A stretch of 64,000 bases of DNA from NCBI RefSeq assembly GCF_030269325.1, contig NZ_BSTD01000001.1, forward strand, positions 1,194,681-1,258,680, read 5' to 3'. The translations under genes were made by a program, and so were the position numbers. The notes under the pieces are model-generated. The model saw nothing but the letters and a program-made list of their open reading frames with translations, had not been told where the DNA came from and searched no databases. Shown here piece by piece: positions 9,274 through 16,971 of this stretch. Numbering within the stretch: position 1 is the first letter of the stretch; each line of letters starts with the position of its first letter. The stretch comes from Amycolatopsis sp. NBRC 101858 (GTDB lineage Bacteria; Actinomycetota; Actinomycetes; Mycobacteriales; Pseudonocardiaceae).

Positions 9274-9306
9274 GGGCCAGCCATTCAACTGTTGTCTGGC
9301 TGGCCC
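9274..9306. terminator. Bidirectional hairpin between convergent genes
   Basis: GGGCCAGCCA (9274-9283) and TGGCTGGCCC (9297-9306) form a perfect 10-bp stem with a 13-nt loop between the PPOX gene and the oppositely oriented SLATT-like gene. It overlaps the last codons of the latter. Confidence 0.6.
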
Positions 9307-10004
9307 GCCGGTTTCTTGGCAAGGAGTTCCTCGGGTACTCGCACCGAACCAAAGAAGACTTCCTGCTCGTACTCCAAGGCCTGACCAACCAGTTCGATCG
9401 CCTTCTTTGTCGCCCTGAGCGCCGCCGTTTCGTCCGGCAGATCACTTATGGCCAGCGCGAACAGCTTCAATTCCCACATGCGGACGATTTGGTCGAACAC
9501 CAGCCGCTGAGTCCGATACAATCGCCAGTTATCGTTCCAGGCGTAAAAGGCGGACAGACCTCCGACGAGTGCGATACCCACACTGAGACCGGAGAGTAAA
9601 ACGTTCTCGAACCGGTATTCGATCTCATTCAGCAGGGCGACAACGAAAGGGAAGCTGACGCTCAAGACAATCTCTACCAGGCCCGTCACCCGGAACCAGT
9701 TCATGTGAGCACGCCCGTACCGACGGTACCGCCGCATTTGGGGGTGCACGGCGTGGTACATCAGGTCGGCATACTTAGGAAATGTCTCGGTGACGAACGA
9801 CGCCCACGGGTATCGGCCACGCCGTTTGACCAGCGCCCGCTCAGCCTTGTCCGGCTTCGGACGAGCCGTTTCCCGATCGGTTCTATCCGCTTCCGAATTA
9901 CCTGGGCCCGGTTCCGATTCGCCACTGTCGGGTTCGGCTTGGTCTTCATCTGGCTCCAGACCGTCCCCGCCCGACTCCACGCCATCCGCCCTCGTCTCCG
10001 TCAT
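9285..10004 (-). CDS. SLATT/DUF4231-like two-TM membrane protein
   Basis: 239-residue protein. An acidic, disordered N-terminus (about 1-50, rich in Glu, Asp, Gly and Ser) precedes a helical segment with the basic stretch KRRGRYPW. Two transmembrane helices follow (LVEIVLSVSFPFVVALL and LLSGLSVGIALVGGLSAFYA), separated by an NEIEYRFEN loop, and then a long amphipathic helix. This layout fits DUF4231/SLATT proteins, predicted pore-forming effectors of bacterial conflict systems. The start at 10004 has GGGAGCG upstream. Base composition is visibly less GC-rich than its neighbours, suggesting transfer. No nucleotide cyclase or SLOG partner is adjacent. Confidence 0.6.
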   Translation of the reverse strand: MTETRADGVESGGDGLEPDEDQAEPDSGESEPGPGNSEADRTDRETARPKPDKAERALVKRRGRYPWASFVTETFPKYADLMYHAVHPQMRRYRRYGRAHMNWFRVTGLVEIVLSVSFPFVVALLNEIEYRFENVLLSGLSVGIALVGGLSAFYAWNDNWRLYRTQRLVFDQIVRMWELKLFALAISDLPDETAALRATKKAIELVGQALEYEQEVFFGSVRVPEELLAKKPAGQPDNS

Positions 10005-10139
10005 GCCACGCTCCCAGTCGGTGTGCCGGTCTGAACACTTCGTCGCATCGGTAGTCGCGGCAAGTACCCCGCTTTGTTTCACCGCCGTCACGACAACCGG
10101 CATTGGCTCGACTGTCACGTTCCATCGCAGATACTTGCC

Positions 10140-10703
10140 CTAGCGGCGGCCGCCCCACACCGTGTACGCCACGGTTCCGGTGACCGCCAGCAGCACCGCT
10201 GTCCAGGTGGCCACCGGTGTTTCCGCGCTCTGCAGCATCCAGGCCGCGATCTCACTGGCCGTCGAGCCGTCGTTCTTCACGAAGAGCGCCACCGCCGACC
10301 AGGCCACCGGCAAGGTCCAGCCGAACTGGCCGCCTGCCGTCGTGGCGGCCAGGCCGGTCAGGCCCAGCAGGCCCGCCGCGTCGCGGAGGATGATCGACAA
10401 GTCGACCGTCGACGAGCCCAGCTGCTGCACCGCCAGCACCGCGCCCGCCGAGGCCAGGCCGATCAGCGCCAGGTGGGCGAAGCGCCTGCGCGACCACGGG
10501 AGCGCCGCTGTGCGATCGAGGTCCGGGTCCTGGCCGCTCAGGCCGATCGCGGCCACCGCGATCGACGCCGTCAGGGCCAGCAACGCCTGGGGCAGCGCCC
10601 AGTCGTCGCGGGACAGGAGCCACACCACCGCCGTGCTCACCACCAGTGCCGCGAACGCCGCCGGCAGCTGGCGTGAACGCGCGTACAGCACCGCCCACCT
10701 CAT
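10140..10703 (-). CDS. Hydrophobic membrane protein, probable ABC-2 permease partner
   Basis: 187 residues with about five to six transmembrane helices (AAFAALVVSTAVVWLL, ALLALTASIAVAAIGLSG and others). It starts with ATG overlapping the stop of the preceding permease gene by 4 nt (ATGA). Last gene of the ECF-sigma/anti-sigma/ABC operon and probably a second half-permease. No conserved catalytic residues are seen. Confidence 0.7.
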   Translation of the reverse strand: MRWAVLYARSRQLPAAFAALVVSTAVVWLLSRDDWALPQALLALTASIAVAAIGLSGQDPDLDRTAALPWSRRRFAHLALIGLASAGAVLAVQQLGSSTVDLSIILRDAAGLLGLTGLAATTAGGQFGWTLPVAWSAVALFVKNDGSTASEIAAWMLQSAETPVATWTAVLLAVTGTVAYTVWGGRR

Positions 10704-12055
10704 CGCGGGCCACCCGGCACCAGCTTCTCGAGCGGGTCGCCCTGGCAGGTCAGCAGCACCTGCCGCGCCTCGGCGACGCGGGTGAGCTGGACGTCCGGTG
10801 GCAGCGCGCGGAACGTCGCCCACAGCTGCCCGGCCACGCCGAACTTGTCCTTGAACCAGCCCCCGCCGTACTCCGGCAGCAGCTTCAGCTCGCCCGTGAA
10901 GTACGCGGCAGTGATCATCCGCGCGGCCTGGTCGGAGAACATGGCCCTGCTCCAGCCGGTGCACGAGGGCACGCCGGCGCCGGCCAGGACCGCGAGGCGC
11001 AGGGTGGCCGCGTCCGCCTTGGCGAGGTCGTCGCGCTGGAAGTCCAGGTAGACGACGTCGGCGGCGCGCGCCGACGGCACGTCCGGCTGCCCGGCCGCGA
11101 TGCGCTCCTCGATCCGGTCCGGTGCGCCGGGCAGCCTCGCCAGCAGTGCCAAGGCTTCCCGGCCCGGTGCGGCCAGCGCGGCCAGGCTGCCGGCGTGCAT
11201 CCGGCTGAGGCAGATCGGGCCATCGCAGACCTTCTCGGCCGCGACGGTGTCGATGGTGAGCACGTCCGCCTGCGTGGCCGGGAAGAGCGGCAACGCGATC
11301 GCGACGCCCGCGACCACCGGCAGCAGCCCGAGCAGCCGGGCCCGCACGGAATCCGCCGCCAGCACCAGGAACCCGGTCGCGGCGAGGCCGAGGAACCAGA
11401 CAGCCTGCCCGACGTCGAGCGACACCGGAGTCGTCACCATCATGCCCCGCGGCTCGGCGAGCGCCGGGGCCAGCAGCCCGGCCCGGGCGGGCAGGACCGA
11501 GTCGATGCCCGGCTCGAGCGCCATCCAGCAGAGGGTGGTGAGGACGAGCGTCACGACGGCGAGCCCGGGCGCGGTCAGCGGGTGCGGCAGTAGCCGCCCG
11601 ACGGCCAGGCCCAGCCAGCTCCCGGCCACCACCCCGAGGAGCCCGACGAGCAGCACCGGCACGAAGCCCGCCGAGAAGAACCCGCCGTGCGCCAGGACTT
11701 CGACCGCGCCGACGGCGAACACGAGCAGGAACCCCAGCGCGCTCGCCCCGCCGACCGCACCCGCGAGCCGCGCGGCCCGGTGCCGGCTCGGACGGGACGT
11801 GGTCGTGAGCAGTTCGACCATGCCGGAGCGGCTGTCGCGCATCCCTTGGATCGCGCCGGCCCCGACGACGATCGGCCAGAGGAACTGCAGGAGGAAACGC
11901 ACCCAGAGGGCGGTGGTGGTCGCGTGCGCGGTCCACGGCGCGGGGACCTTCCACCACGGCCCGGTGAGCAGGAAGAGGAACCCGAGCGCGACGGCCAGGA
12001 TCGCCAGGCCGGCCCAGGGCGCGATGGACCGCCGGAGCTCGATGCGCAGGATCAT
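10700..12055 (-). CDS. ABC-2-type permease with large extracytoplasmic domain
   Basis: 451 residues. About six transmembrane helices occupy residues 15-260, including GVVAGSWLGLAVGRLL, and contain RDSRSGMVELLTTTSRPSRHR, which resembles the coupling loop of ABC-2 exporters. After a last helix (about 245-270), roughly 180 residues are predicted outside the membrane, with three or four Cys that could form disulphides. The ATG at 12055 (MILRIELRRSI) is chosen over an upstream GTG because homology starts there. Partner of the ATPase at 12162 and the small permease at 10140. Confidence 0.75.
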   Translation of the reverse strand: MILRIELRRSIAPWAGLAILAVALGFLFLLTGPWWKVPAPWTAHATTTALWVRFLLQFLWPIVVGAGAIQGMRDSRSGMVELLTTTSRPSRHRAARLAGAVGGASALGFLLVFAVGAVEVLAHGGFFSAGFVPVLLVGLLGVVAGSWLGLAVGRLLPHPLTAPGLAVVTLVLTTLCWMALEPGIDSVLPARAGLLAPALAEPRGMMVTTPVSLDVGQAVWFLGLAATGFLVLAADSVRARLLGLLPVVAGVAIALPLFPATQADVLTIDTVAAEKVCDGPICLSRMHAGSLAALAAPGREALALLARLPGAPDRIEERIAAGQPDVPSARAADVVYLDFQRDDLAKADAATLRLAVLAGAGVPSCTGWSRAMFSDQAARMITAAYFTGELKLLPEYGGGWFKDKFGVAGQLWATFRALPPDVQLTRVAEARQVLLTCQGDPLEKLVPGGPR

Positions 12056-12161
12056 CGGGCCACCTCCGGACGGGAGGGGGCGGTTCCGGCGCGTGCCGGA
12101 CCGGAGGGACTCGAGCCCTCCGCCGGCGGCTGAGGGTGCCGTGGTTCGGTGCACGTCGTCA

Positions 12162-12965
12162 TCACCACGCCCCCTGACCCGGCTCGTGGTTCAGCAACGC
12201 CGAATAGCCGCGCTCGATCGGGCTGTCGCCGACGTGCTCCGCCGTGCCCGCTGCCGCCAGTGCGTCCGGAGTGCCCTGGAACACGAGCTTTCCCCCGGCG
12301 AAGAGCACCACGTCGGTGCACGCCGTCGCGACGTCCTCCACCAGGTGCGTCGAGATCAGCACGCACGAGTCCTGCCCCAGCTCCTGGACCAGTTCGCGGA
12401 ACCGCACCCGCTGGGCCGGGTCGAGGCCGGCCGTCGGCTCGTCGAGCAGGAGGATGTCCGGGTCGTTGACGATCGCCTGGGCGATCCCCACCCGGCGGAC
12501 CATGCCGCCCGACAGGGTCTTCATGCGGTCGTCCGCGCGGTCGGCAAGGCCCACCCGCTCGATCGCGCGCTGCACCGCACCCGGGATGTCCTCTTTGGAC
12601 ATCTCCTTCAGCCACGCCAGGTATTCGACGAACTCGCGGACCGTGAACCGCTTGTAGTAGCCGAAGTTCTGGGGCAGGTAGCCGATCCGGCGGCGCAGTT
12701 CGCGCTGCCCCGTGCGGCCGCCGGCCGGTGCGCCGAGCAGCGCCAAGCTGCCCGACGCCGGCCGGAGGACCGTCGCCAACGCCCGGATCAGCGTCGTCTT
12801 GCCCGCGCCGTTCGGCCCGAGCAGGCCGTGCACCCCCTTGCCCAGGGACAGGTCCAGCCCGTCCACCGCCATCTTCGCCCGCCCCACCCGCACCTTCAGG
12901 CCCTCCGCCCGGATCTCCCAGGCGTAGGTCGTCGGTGCGACCTCGGCGGCTCCCACTGCCCGCAT
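12162..12965 (-). CDS. ABC transporter ATP-binding protein
   Basis: 267-residue ABC-2-type ATPase. Walker A is GPNGAGKTT, the Q-loop is GYLPQNFGYYKRF, the signature is LSGGM, Walker B is ILLLDEPTAGLD and the H-loop is ISTHLVED. It energises the export complex with the two downstream membrane proteins. A GGGAGGAAG site lies just before the ATG, and the gene starts 10 nt after the anti-sigma stop, so sigma, anti-sigma and exporter form one operon. The substrate is unknown. Confidence 0.9.
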   Translation of the reverse strand: MRAVGAAEVAPTTYAWEIRAEGLKVRVGRAKMAVDGLDLSLGKGVHGLLGPNGAGKTTLIRALATVLRPASGSLALLGAPAGGRTGQRELRRRIGYLPQNFGYYKRFTVREFVEYLAWLKEMSKEDIPGAVQRAIERVGLADRADDRMKTLSGGMVRRVGIAQAIVNDPDILLLDEPTAGLDPAQRVRFRELVQELGQDSCVLISTHLVEDVATACTDVVLFAGGKLVFQGTPDALAAAGTAEHVGDSPIERGYSALLNHEPGQGAW

Positions 12966-12975
12966 GTCTTCCTCC

Positions 12976-13803
12976 CTAGTGATGCGCGCCGAGCCGGGTG
13001 AACGCCGTCCTGCGCAGGACGACGACCACCGTGGTCAGCGCGAAGATCCCGGCCCACACCGGCAGCGCGCCGGTGCTGAGCGCAAACGTTTGCCCCTGGA
13101 CGGCGAAGCTCGGCAGCACGATGACGCCGGCCCACAAGCCGAGCAGCGCGTACGCCGCCCGGCTGACCCCGACCAGCCCGCCGAGCGCGAGCGTCCCGGT
13201 GGTGAACGCCAGGCTCGGCAGCAGCCAGAGCGCCGGCGCGGTACCCGTCAGCCACCCGGCGACACCGAGCACCGGCAGGACGACGGCGAGCACCGCCACC
13301 GTCCGCCGCGCGACCAGGTAGAGCCCGGCCCGCGGCGTCGCGGCGACGACCTCGTACGCCGGGTCGAGCCCCCGGGCCCACGACGCGGCCACCCCCAGCA
13401 CCGGCAGCACCGGCGCGAAGAGCTGGACCCCCGTCACGTCGAGCACGGAGTGCCAGACCTGGTCGAGCACGACCGCGAGCAGCGTGACCAGCCCGATCAT
13501 CGCCAGCCACGGCACCATCGCCGGCGTGACCCACGTGTCGAGCCACCGCCGCCGGTACCGCTGCCGCCGAGGCTCCCGGGGCGGCACGGGCGGCCCGTGG
13601 AACGGAACACCCGACAGCTCGATTTCGACGCCGAGCCGGTTCCAGACGACGTCCACCACCGGCTGGACGGGCGCCACCTCGGCGAGCCGCCCCCGGCACA
13701 CCCGGCACGTCTCGAGGTGCGCTTCGAGGCCCCACAGCCGATCGGCAGGGAGGCCGTGGCCAGCCACGTACTCGGCGATCAGCTCGTCCGACGCGTGGGT
13801 CAT
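12976..13803 (-). CDS. Membrane-bound zinc-type anti-sigma factor
   Basis: 275 residues. The N-terminal anti-sigma domain has the ZAS-like HxxxCxxC motif (H29, C33, C36 in EAHLETCRVCRG). It is followed by about six transmembrane helices (for instance AMVPWLAMIGLVTLLAVVL). It is expected to hold the co-encoded ECF sigma factor inactive until a membrane signal arrives. It overlaps the sigma gene by 4 nt (13800-13803), the usual coupled arrangement. Confidence 0.85.
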   Translation of the reverse strand: MTHASDELIAEYVAGHGLPADRLWGLEAHLETCRVCRGRLAEVAPVQPVVDVVWNRLGVEIELSGVPFHGPPVPPREPRRQRYRRRWLDTWVTPAMVPWLAMIGLVTLLAVVLDQVWHSVLDVTGVQLFAPVLPVLGVAASWARGLDPAYEVVAATPRAGLYLVARRTVAVLAVVLPVLGVAGWLTGTAPALWLLPSLAFTTGTLALGGLVGVSRAAYALLGLWAGVIVLPSFAVQGQTFALSTGALPVWAGIFALTTVVVVLRRTAFTRLGAHH

Positions 13804-14366
13804 GACAGGGCCTCCTTCATCGCGAACCGCGCCCGGCGCGCGCGGGTCTTGACGGTTCCTTCCGGCAGCCCCAGCAGGACGGCGGTCTCCCGGACGGTCA
13901 GCCCGTCGAGCACCATCGCCTGCAGCACCGCCCGCAGCTCGGGGGCGAGGTCGCGCAGCGCGTCACCGACCTCGTCACCGATCGTCGCCGCCAGCGCCAC
14001 GTCCTCCGCCGCCGGCACCGGCGCGACGTCGAAGGCCACCTCCGCCGGCACCTCGGCGTGGTGCGCCCGGCGCCGGAACGCGTCGACCAGCCGCCGCGCG
14101 GCGATCGTCCACAGCCAGCCGACCGCGGTCCCGCCGGTCGCGGCCCCCGCGAACGACGCCGCCGCGCGCCACACGGCCAGGTACGTCTCCTGCATGACCT
14201 CGGCGACGATCTGGTCGTCGGCGCACCGGCGGCGCAGGCGCACGGCGAGCCAGGGCGACGTGCGGCGGTAGAGCTCCTCGAACGCCGCGCGGTCGCCCTT
14301 GGCCGTGCGCCGGACGAGGTGCTCCTCGTCGGCGTCCTCCAGTGGCGGTTTCCTCACACCAGGCAA
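13800..14366 (-). CDS. ECF-family RNA polymerase sigma factor
   Basis: 188-residue ECF sigma factor. Region 2 is readable in AAFEELYRRTSPWLAVRLRR and EVMQETYLAVWR; region 4 in TVRETAVLLGLPEGTVKTR. There is no C-terminal extension. The first start in frame is TTG at 14366; GTG at 14357 (MRKPPLEDADEE) is an equally plausible start. It heads an operon with its anti-sigma factor and an ABC exporter and lies 45 bp downstream of mazG on the same strand. Confidence 0.88.
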   Translation of the reverse strand: MPGVRKPPLEDADEEHLVRRTAKGDRAAFEELYRRTSPWLAVRLRRRCADDQIVAEVMQETYLAVWRAAASFAGAATGGTAVGWLWTIAARRLVDAFRRRAHHAEVPAEVAFDVAPVPAAEDVALAATIGDEVGDALRDLAPELRAVLQAMVLDGLTVRETAVLLGLPEGTVKTRARRARFAMKEALS

Positions 14367-14411
14367 GACGCCGGATCGCCCGGAACGGTTCTCCCCCGGG
14401 TGTGCGCTACG

Positions 14412-15344
14412 TCACATCGAGTGAGAGGGCCAGAACTTCCGCCAGCCGTCGGCCTCCAGCGTCGTCGGCTCCAGCCCGACGTCGCGAGCGGCCTGCTCGG
14501 CGGCCCGGACGTCGTTCGCGAACTGCTTCGCCAGCGCCCGCAGCTCACCCTCGGGGTCGACGCCCGCGCGCCGCGCCGTCGCCGCGATGCGGAACAGCTG
14601 GGCGGCGGCGCCGGTGCCCGCCGGGAAGAGGTCGAGCGGGATGCCCGCGCGCCCGGACCGCTGCCCGAGCTTGCCGGCCAGCGCGACCGCGGGCTGCCCG
14701 AGCGCCACTCCGTCCACAATAGACTTGCGCTGCTTCTCCTGCTGCTTCAGCTCTTCCCACTTGAGGTTCTGGTGCTCGACCGTGTGCACCCGGTCGGCGT
14801 CGGCGAAGACGTGCGGGTGCCGGCCGACCAGCTTCGCGACCAGGTCGGCGGCGACCTCGTCGATGCCGAACGGGTCGGCGGCGTCCTCGGCCGCGACCCG
14901 CGCGTGGAAGAGCACCTGGAGCAGAACGTCGCCGAGCTCCTCGCGCAGCGCCTCGCGGTCGCCCGACTCGATGGCGTCGAGCAGCTCGTAGGTCTCCTCG
15001 ACCAGGTACTGCCGGAGCGAATCGTGCGTCTGGGCCGCGTCCCACGGGCAGCCGCCCGGCGAGCGGAGCCGGTCCATCACCTCGGCGGCCTCGACCAGCG
15101 GCGCCGCCGGCGTCTCGATGACCTCCGCGCCGGTCGCGATGAGCAGCGACGCCGCGGGCTCGTCCCGGGACCCGGCGAGCAGCACGACGTCCTTCAGCGA
15201 CGGCGCCTCGGTGATGTCCGGAACGCCGAACAGGCTCGCGTCGACGTCCGTGGCCGCGTACACGGCGGTGGCGTCACGAAGGATCTTCAGCGCCGCGGCG
15301 GGCAGGGTCGCCCCGCGGACGACCACGACGACGCCCGTGCTCAC
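14412..15344 (-). CDS. mazG: Nucleoside triphosphate pyrophosphohydrolase MazG
   Basis: 310-residue actinobacterial MazG, which hydrolyses (d)NTPs to the monophosphates and pyrophosphate, a house-cleaning role. An N-terminal region of about 95 residues, as in mycobacterial MazG, precedes the all-alpha catalytic core with CPWDAAQTHDSLRQYLVEE, the EExxE-type metal motif in VEETYELLDAIE, and EELGDVLLQVLFHA. The GTG at 15344 forms a GTGA overlap with the upstream SurA-like gene. Together with mfd it reproduces the M. tuberculosis Rv1020-Rv1021 neighbourhood. Confidence 0.92.
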   Translation of the reverse strand: MSTGVVVVVRGATLPAAALKILRDATAVYAATDVDASLFGVPDITEAPSLKDVVLLAGSRDEPAASLLIATGAEVIETPAAPLVEAAEVMDRLRSPGGCPWDAAQTHDSLRQYLVEETYELLDAIESGDREALREELGDVLLQVLFHARVAAEDAADPFGIDEVAADLVAKLVGRHPHVFADADRVHTVEHQNLKWEELKQQEKQRKSIVDGVALGQPAVALAGKLGQRSGRAGIPLDLFPAGTGAAAQLFRIAATARRAGVDPEGELRALAKQFANDVRAAEQAARDVGLEPTTLEADGWRKFWPSHSM

Positions 15345-16405
15345 TGCTGCGTGCGGCCGGAACCACCCTGGGGCAGCACGAGGCCCTGGGCGGCGTCCAG
15401 GTTCTGGAGGACGGTCATGCCCACCACGTCCCACACGCCGTAGCGCTTGTTGATCCGCACGTCGGACTGGTCGAACAGCGGCTGCAGCTGCCGCATGCCG
15501 ATCGCGGTCTTGGAGGCGTCGTCGAGGGCCGGCGCCTGCTCCGTGGCCACGGGCTTGTCGTCCACGCGCTGGCGGACCACCGCGACGAACCAGGTGCCCT
15601 CGCGGTTCGGGTAGGGGAAGACCGTGACGGTGCCGGCCGGCGACCCGAAGAGCGGGCTGGCGGCGAGTACGCCGGCCTGCGACGCGGGCACCGCCTCGCC
15701 GACGCCGGTGAGCGGCGGGATCGAGTCGGTGCTCTGCCCCTGCTGGGCCGCCTGCTGCCGCAGCGACGCCTCGTACTGGGCGTCGGCGCCGATGCGCTTG
15801 GTCGCGGCCGCCGGGTCGGCGGCGAACTGCCGGGCGAGGTCGAAGGCCGCGTTCTTCGCGTCGGGCCCCTTGAGCGTGGCACCGGTGGTGGAGTCCGGCA
15901 TCGAGCCGATGGACGTGTAGTCGAAGGTGACCGACAGGTTCGGGACGGTCTTCTCGGCCAGCGCCTGGGCGAGGTAGGTGTCGGTCAGCGCCTCGCGGTG
16001 GTCGCGGGTGCGGGTGACGAGCTCGCTGACCGCCTGGTTCTCGTCGGCCGCGTCGGCGGACACCGTGCCGTTGAGGGGGTCCTTGGCCAGCTGGGCTTCG
16101 ATTTGCCCGTAGTTGGGCGTGATGCCCTGCTTTTCCGCGGCCGTGGCGAGCAGCTCGTGCAACACGAGCGAGCTGACGACCGCCCGCCCGAGCACGTCGA
16201 GCTTGTGCTCCGCGGCGAGCTTGCGCGCGTAGGGCTGCTCGCGGACGGCCTTGTCGATGAGGTTCTGCACCTGGTCGATGGAAACCGAGCGGTCGCCGAC
16301 GATGGCGGCGCTGCCGACCTGGCTGGGGCCGGAGCCGCACCCGGCGAGCAGAAGAGCACCGGCAACAACCGCGACCAGCGCGCGAGGGCGCCCGATGATC
16401 CGCAT
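15341..16405 (-). CDS. SurA N-terminal domain lipoprotein
   Basis: 354-residue secreted lipoprotein. The signal MRIIGRPRALVAVVAGALLL ends in the lipobox LLAGC, giving an exported chaperone-like protein. The N-terminal part (VGDRSVSIDQVQNLIDKAV) resembles the SurA_N/trigger-factor-type helical domain, followed by a PPIase-like C-terminal region. Probably assists folding of exported proteins. It is translationally coupled to mazG and divergent from the gene at 16483. An in-frame GTG directly before the ATG is an alternative start. Confidence 0.8.
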   Translation of the reverse strand: MRIIGRPRALVAVVAGALLLAGCGSGPSQVGSAAIVGDRSVSIDQVQNLIDKAVREQPYARKLAAEHKLDVLGRAVVSSLVLHELLATAAEKQGITPNYGQIEAQLAKDPLNGTVSADAADENQAVSELVTRTRDHREALTDTYLAQALAEKTVPNLSVTFDYTSIGSMPDSTTGATLKGPDAKNAAFDLARQFAADPAAATKRIGADAQYEASLRQQAAQQGQSTDSIPPLTGVGEAVPASQAGVLAASPLFGSPAGTVTVFPYPNREGTWFVAVVRQRVDDKPVATEQAPALDDASKTAIGMRQLQPLFDQSDVRINKRYGVWDVVGMTVLQNLDAAQGLVLPQGGSGRTQQ

Positions 16406-16482
16406 CACAGGCCATACCCTCTCACACCATCGCACCCGAAACGCAACACCCGTGCGGTGTGGTCGGGCGTAACCTCGACGAC

Positions 16483-16890
16483 ATGGACCACTGGCTGACC
16501 ATCGAGGTCTTCGATGGCGAGTCCACGGCTTCCTTGTGGCGGCTCGCCCGCGGTGACGCACTCACCGAAGCAGCACTGACGAACGGCGCGGAACAGTGGG
16601 TGTGGCACGAACACCGCTGGGGCGTCGTCCTGGAGATCGAGTTCAAATCGGAGGAAAGCCGCGACGCGTTCCGCGCGCTGCCGGTCGTGACGGCGGCGTT
16701 GGACGCGGTGCCGGATCCGGCGCGGGGGTTGCTCGTGTACCCGGGACGCGGCGGCGGTGCGGGCTCGCGGATACCGCGGACACCCCGGCCGTTGCCGATG
16801 GCCGGTGCCGGGGCGGTTCCGGTGCCCGTGGAGTCGGTGAAGATGGGGTTGGCGGAGGCCATGCCGCCGATGTTCAGCGAAGTCGGCTGA
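16483..16890 (+). CDS. Conserved hypothetical protein
   Basis: 135 residues, starting MDHWLTIEVFDGESTASLWR. The N-terminal 85 residues look like a small alpha/beta fold (VWHEHRWGVVLEIEFKSEES, then AFRALPVVTAALD). The rest is Gly/Pro/Arg-rich and probably disordered. No known family is recognised. A TAACCT box ends 7 nt before the ATG, suggesting leaderless transcription; the in-frame GTG at 16459 lies upstream of this box. Convergent with mfd across two hairpins. Confidence 0.65.
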   Translation: MDHWLTIEVFDGESTASLWRLARGDALTEAALTNGAEQWVWHEHRWGVVLEIEFKSEESRDAFRALPVVTAALDAVPDPARGLLVYPGRGGGAGSRIPRTPRPLPMAGAGAVPVPVESVKMGLAEAMPPMFSEVG

Positions 16891-16893
16891 GGA

Positions 16894-16966
16894 GCGAGGG
16901 TGCGGTAGGCGCACCCTCGCCGCGGAAACCCCGGGCGCCACAACGGGAGTCCCCCGAAGTGGCGCC
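16894..16966. terminator. Two terminator hairpins between convergent genes
   Basis: GCGAGGGTGCG (16894-16904) and CGCACCCTCGC (16910-16920) form an 11-bp perfect stem with a 5-nt loop. GGCGCCAC (16934-16941) and GTGGCGCC (16959-16966) form a second 8-bp stem. They lie between the gene ending at 16890 and the 3' end of mfd at 16972 and probably stop transcription from both sides. Confidence 0.75.
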
Positions 16967-16971
16967 GGGCC

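Noticed and set aside
10059-10139. Inverted repeat GGCAAGTA ... TACTTGCC upstream of the SLATT-like gene
   Set aside because: The arms are about 65 bp apart and only 8 bp long, which is weak evidence for an operator or a mobile-element end.
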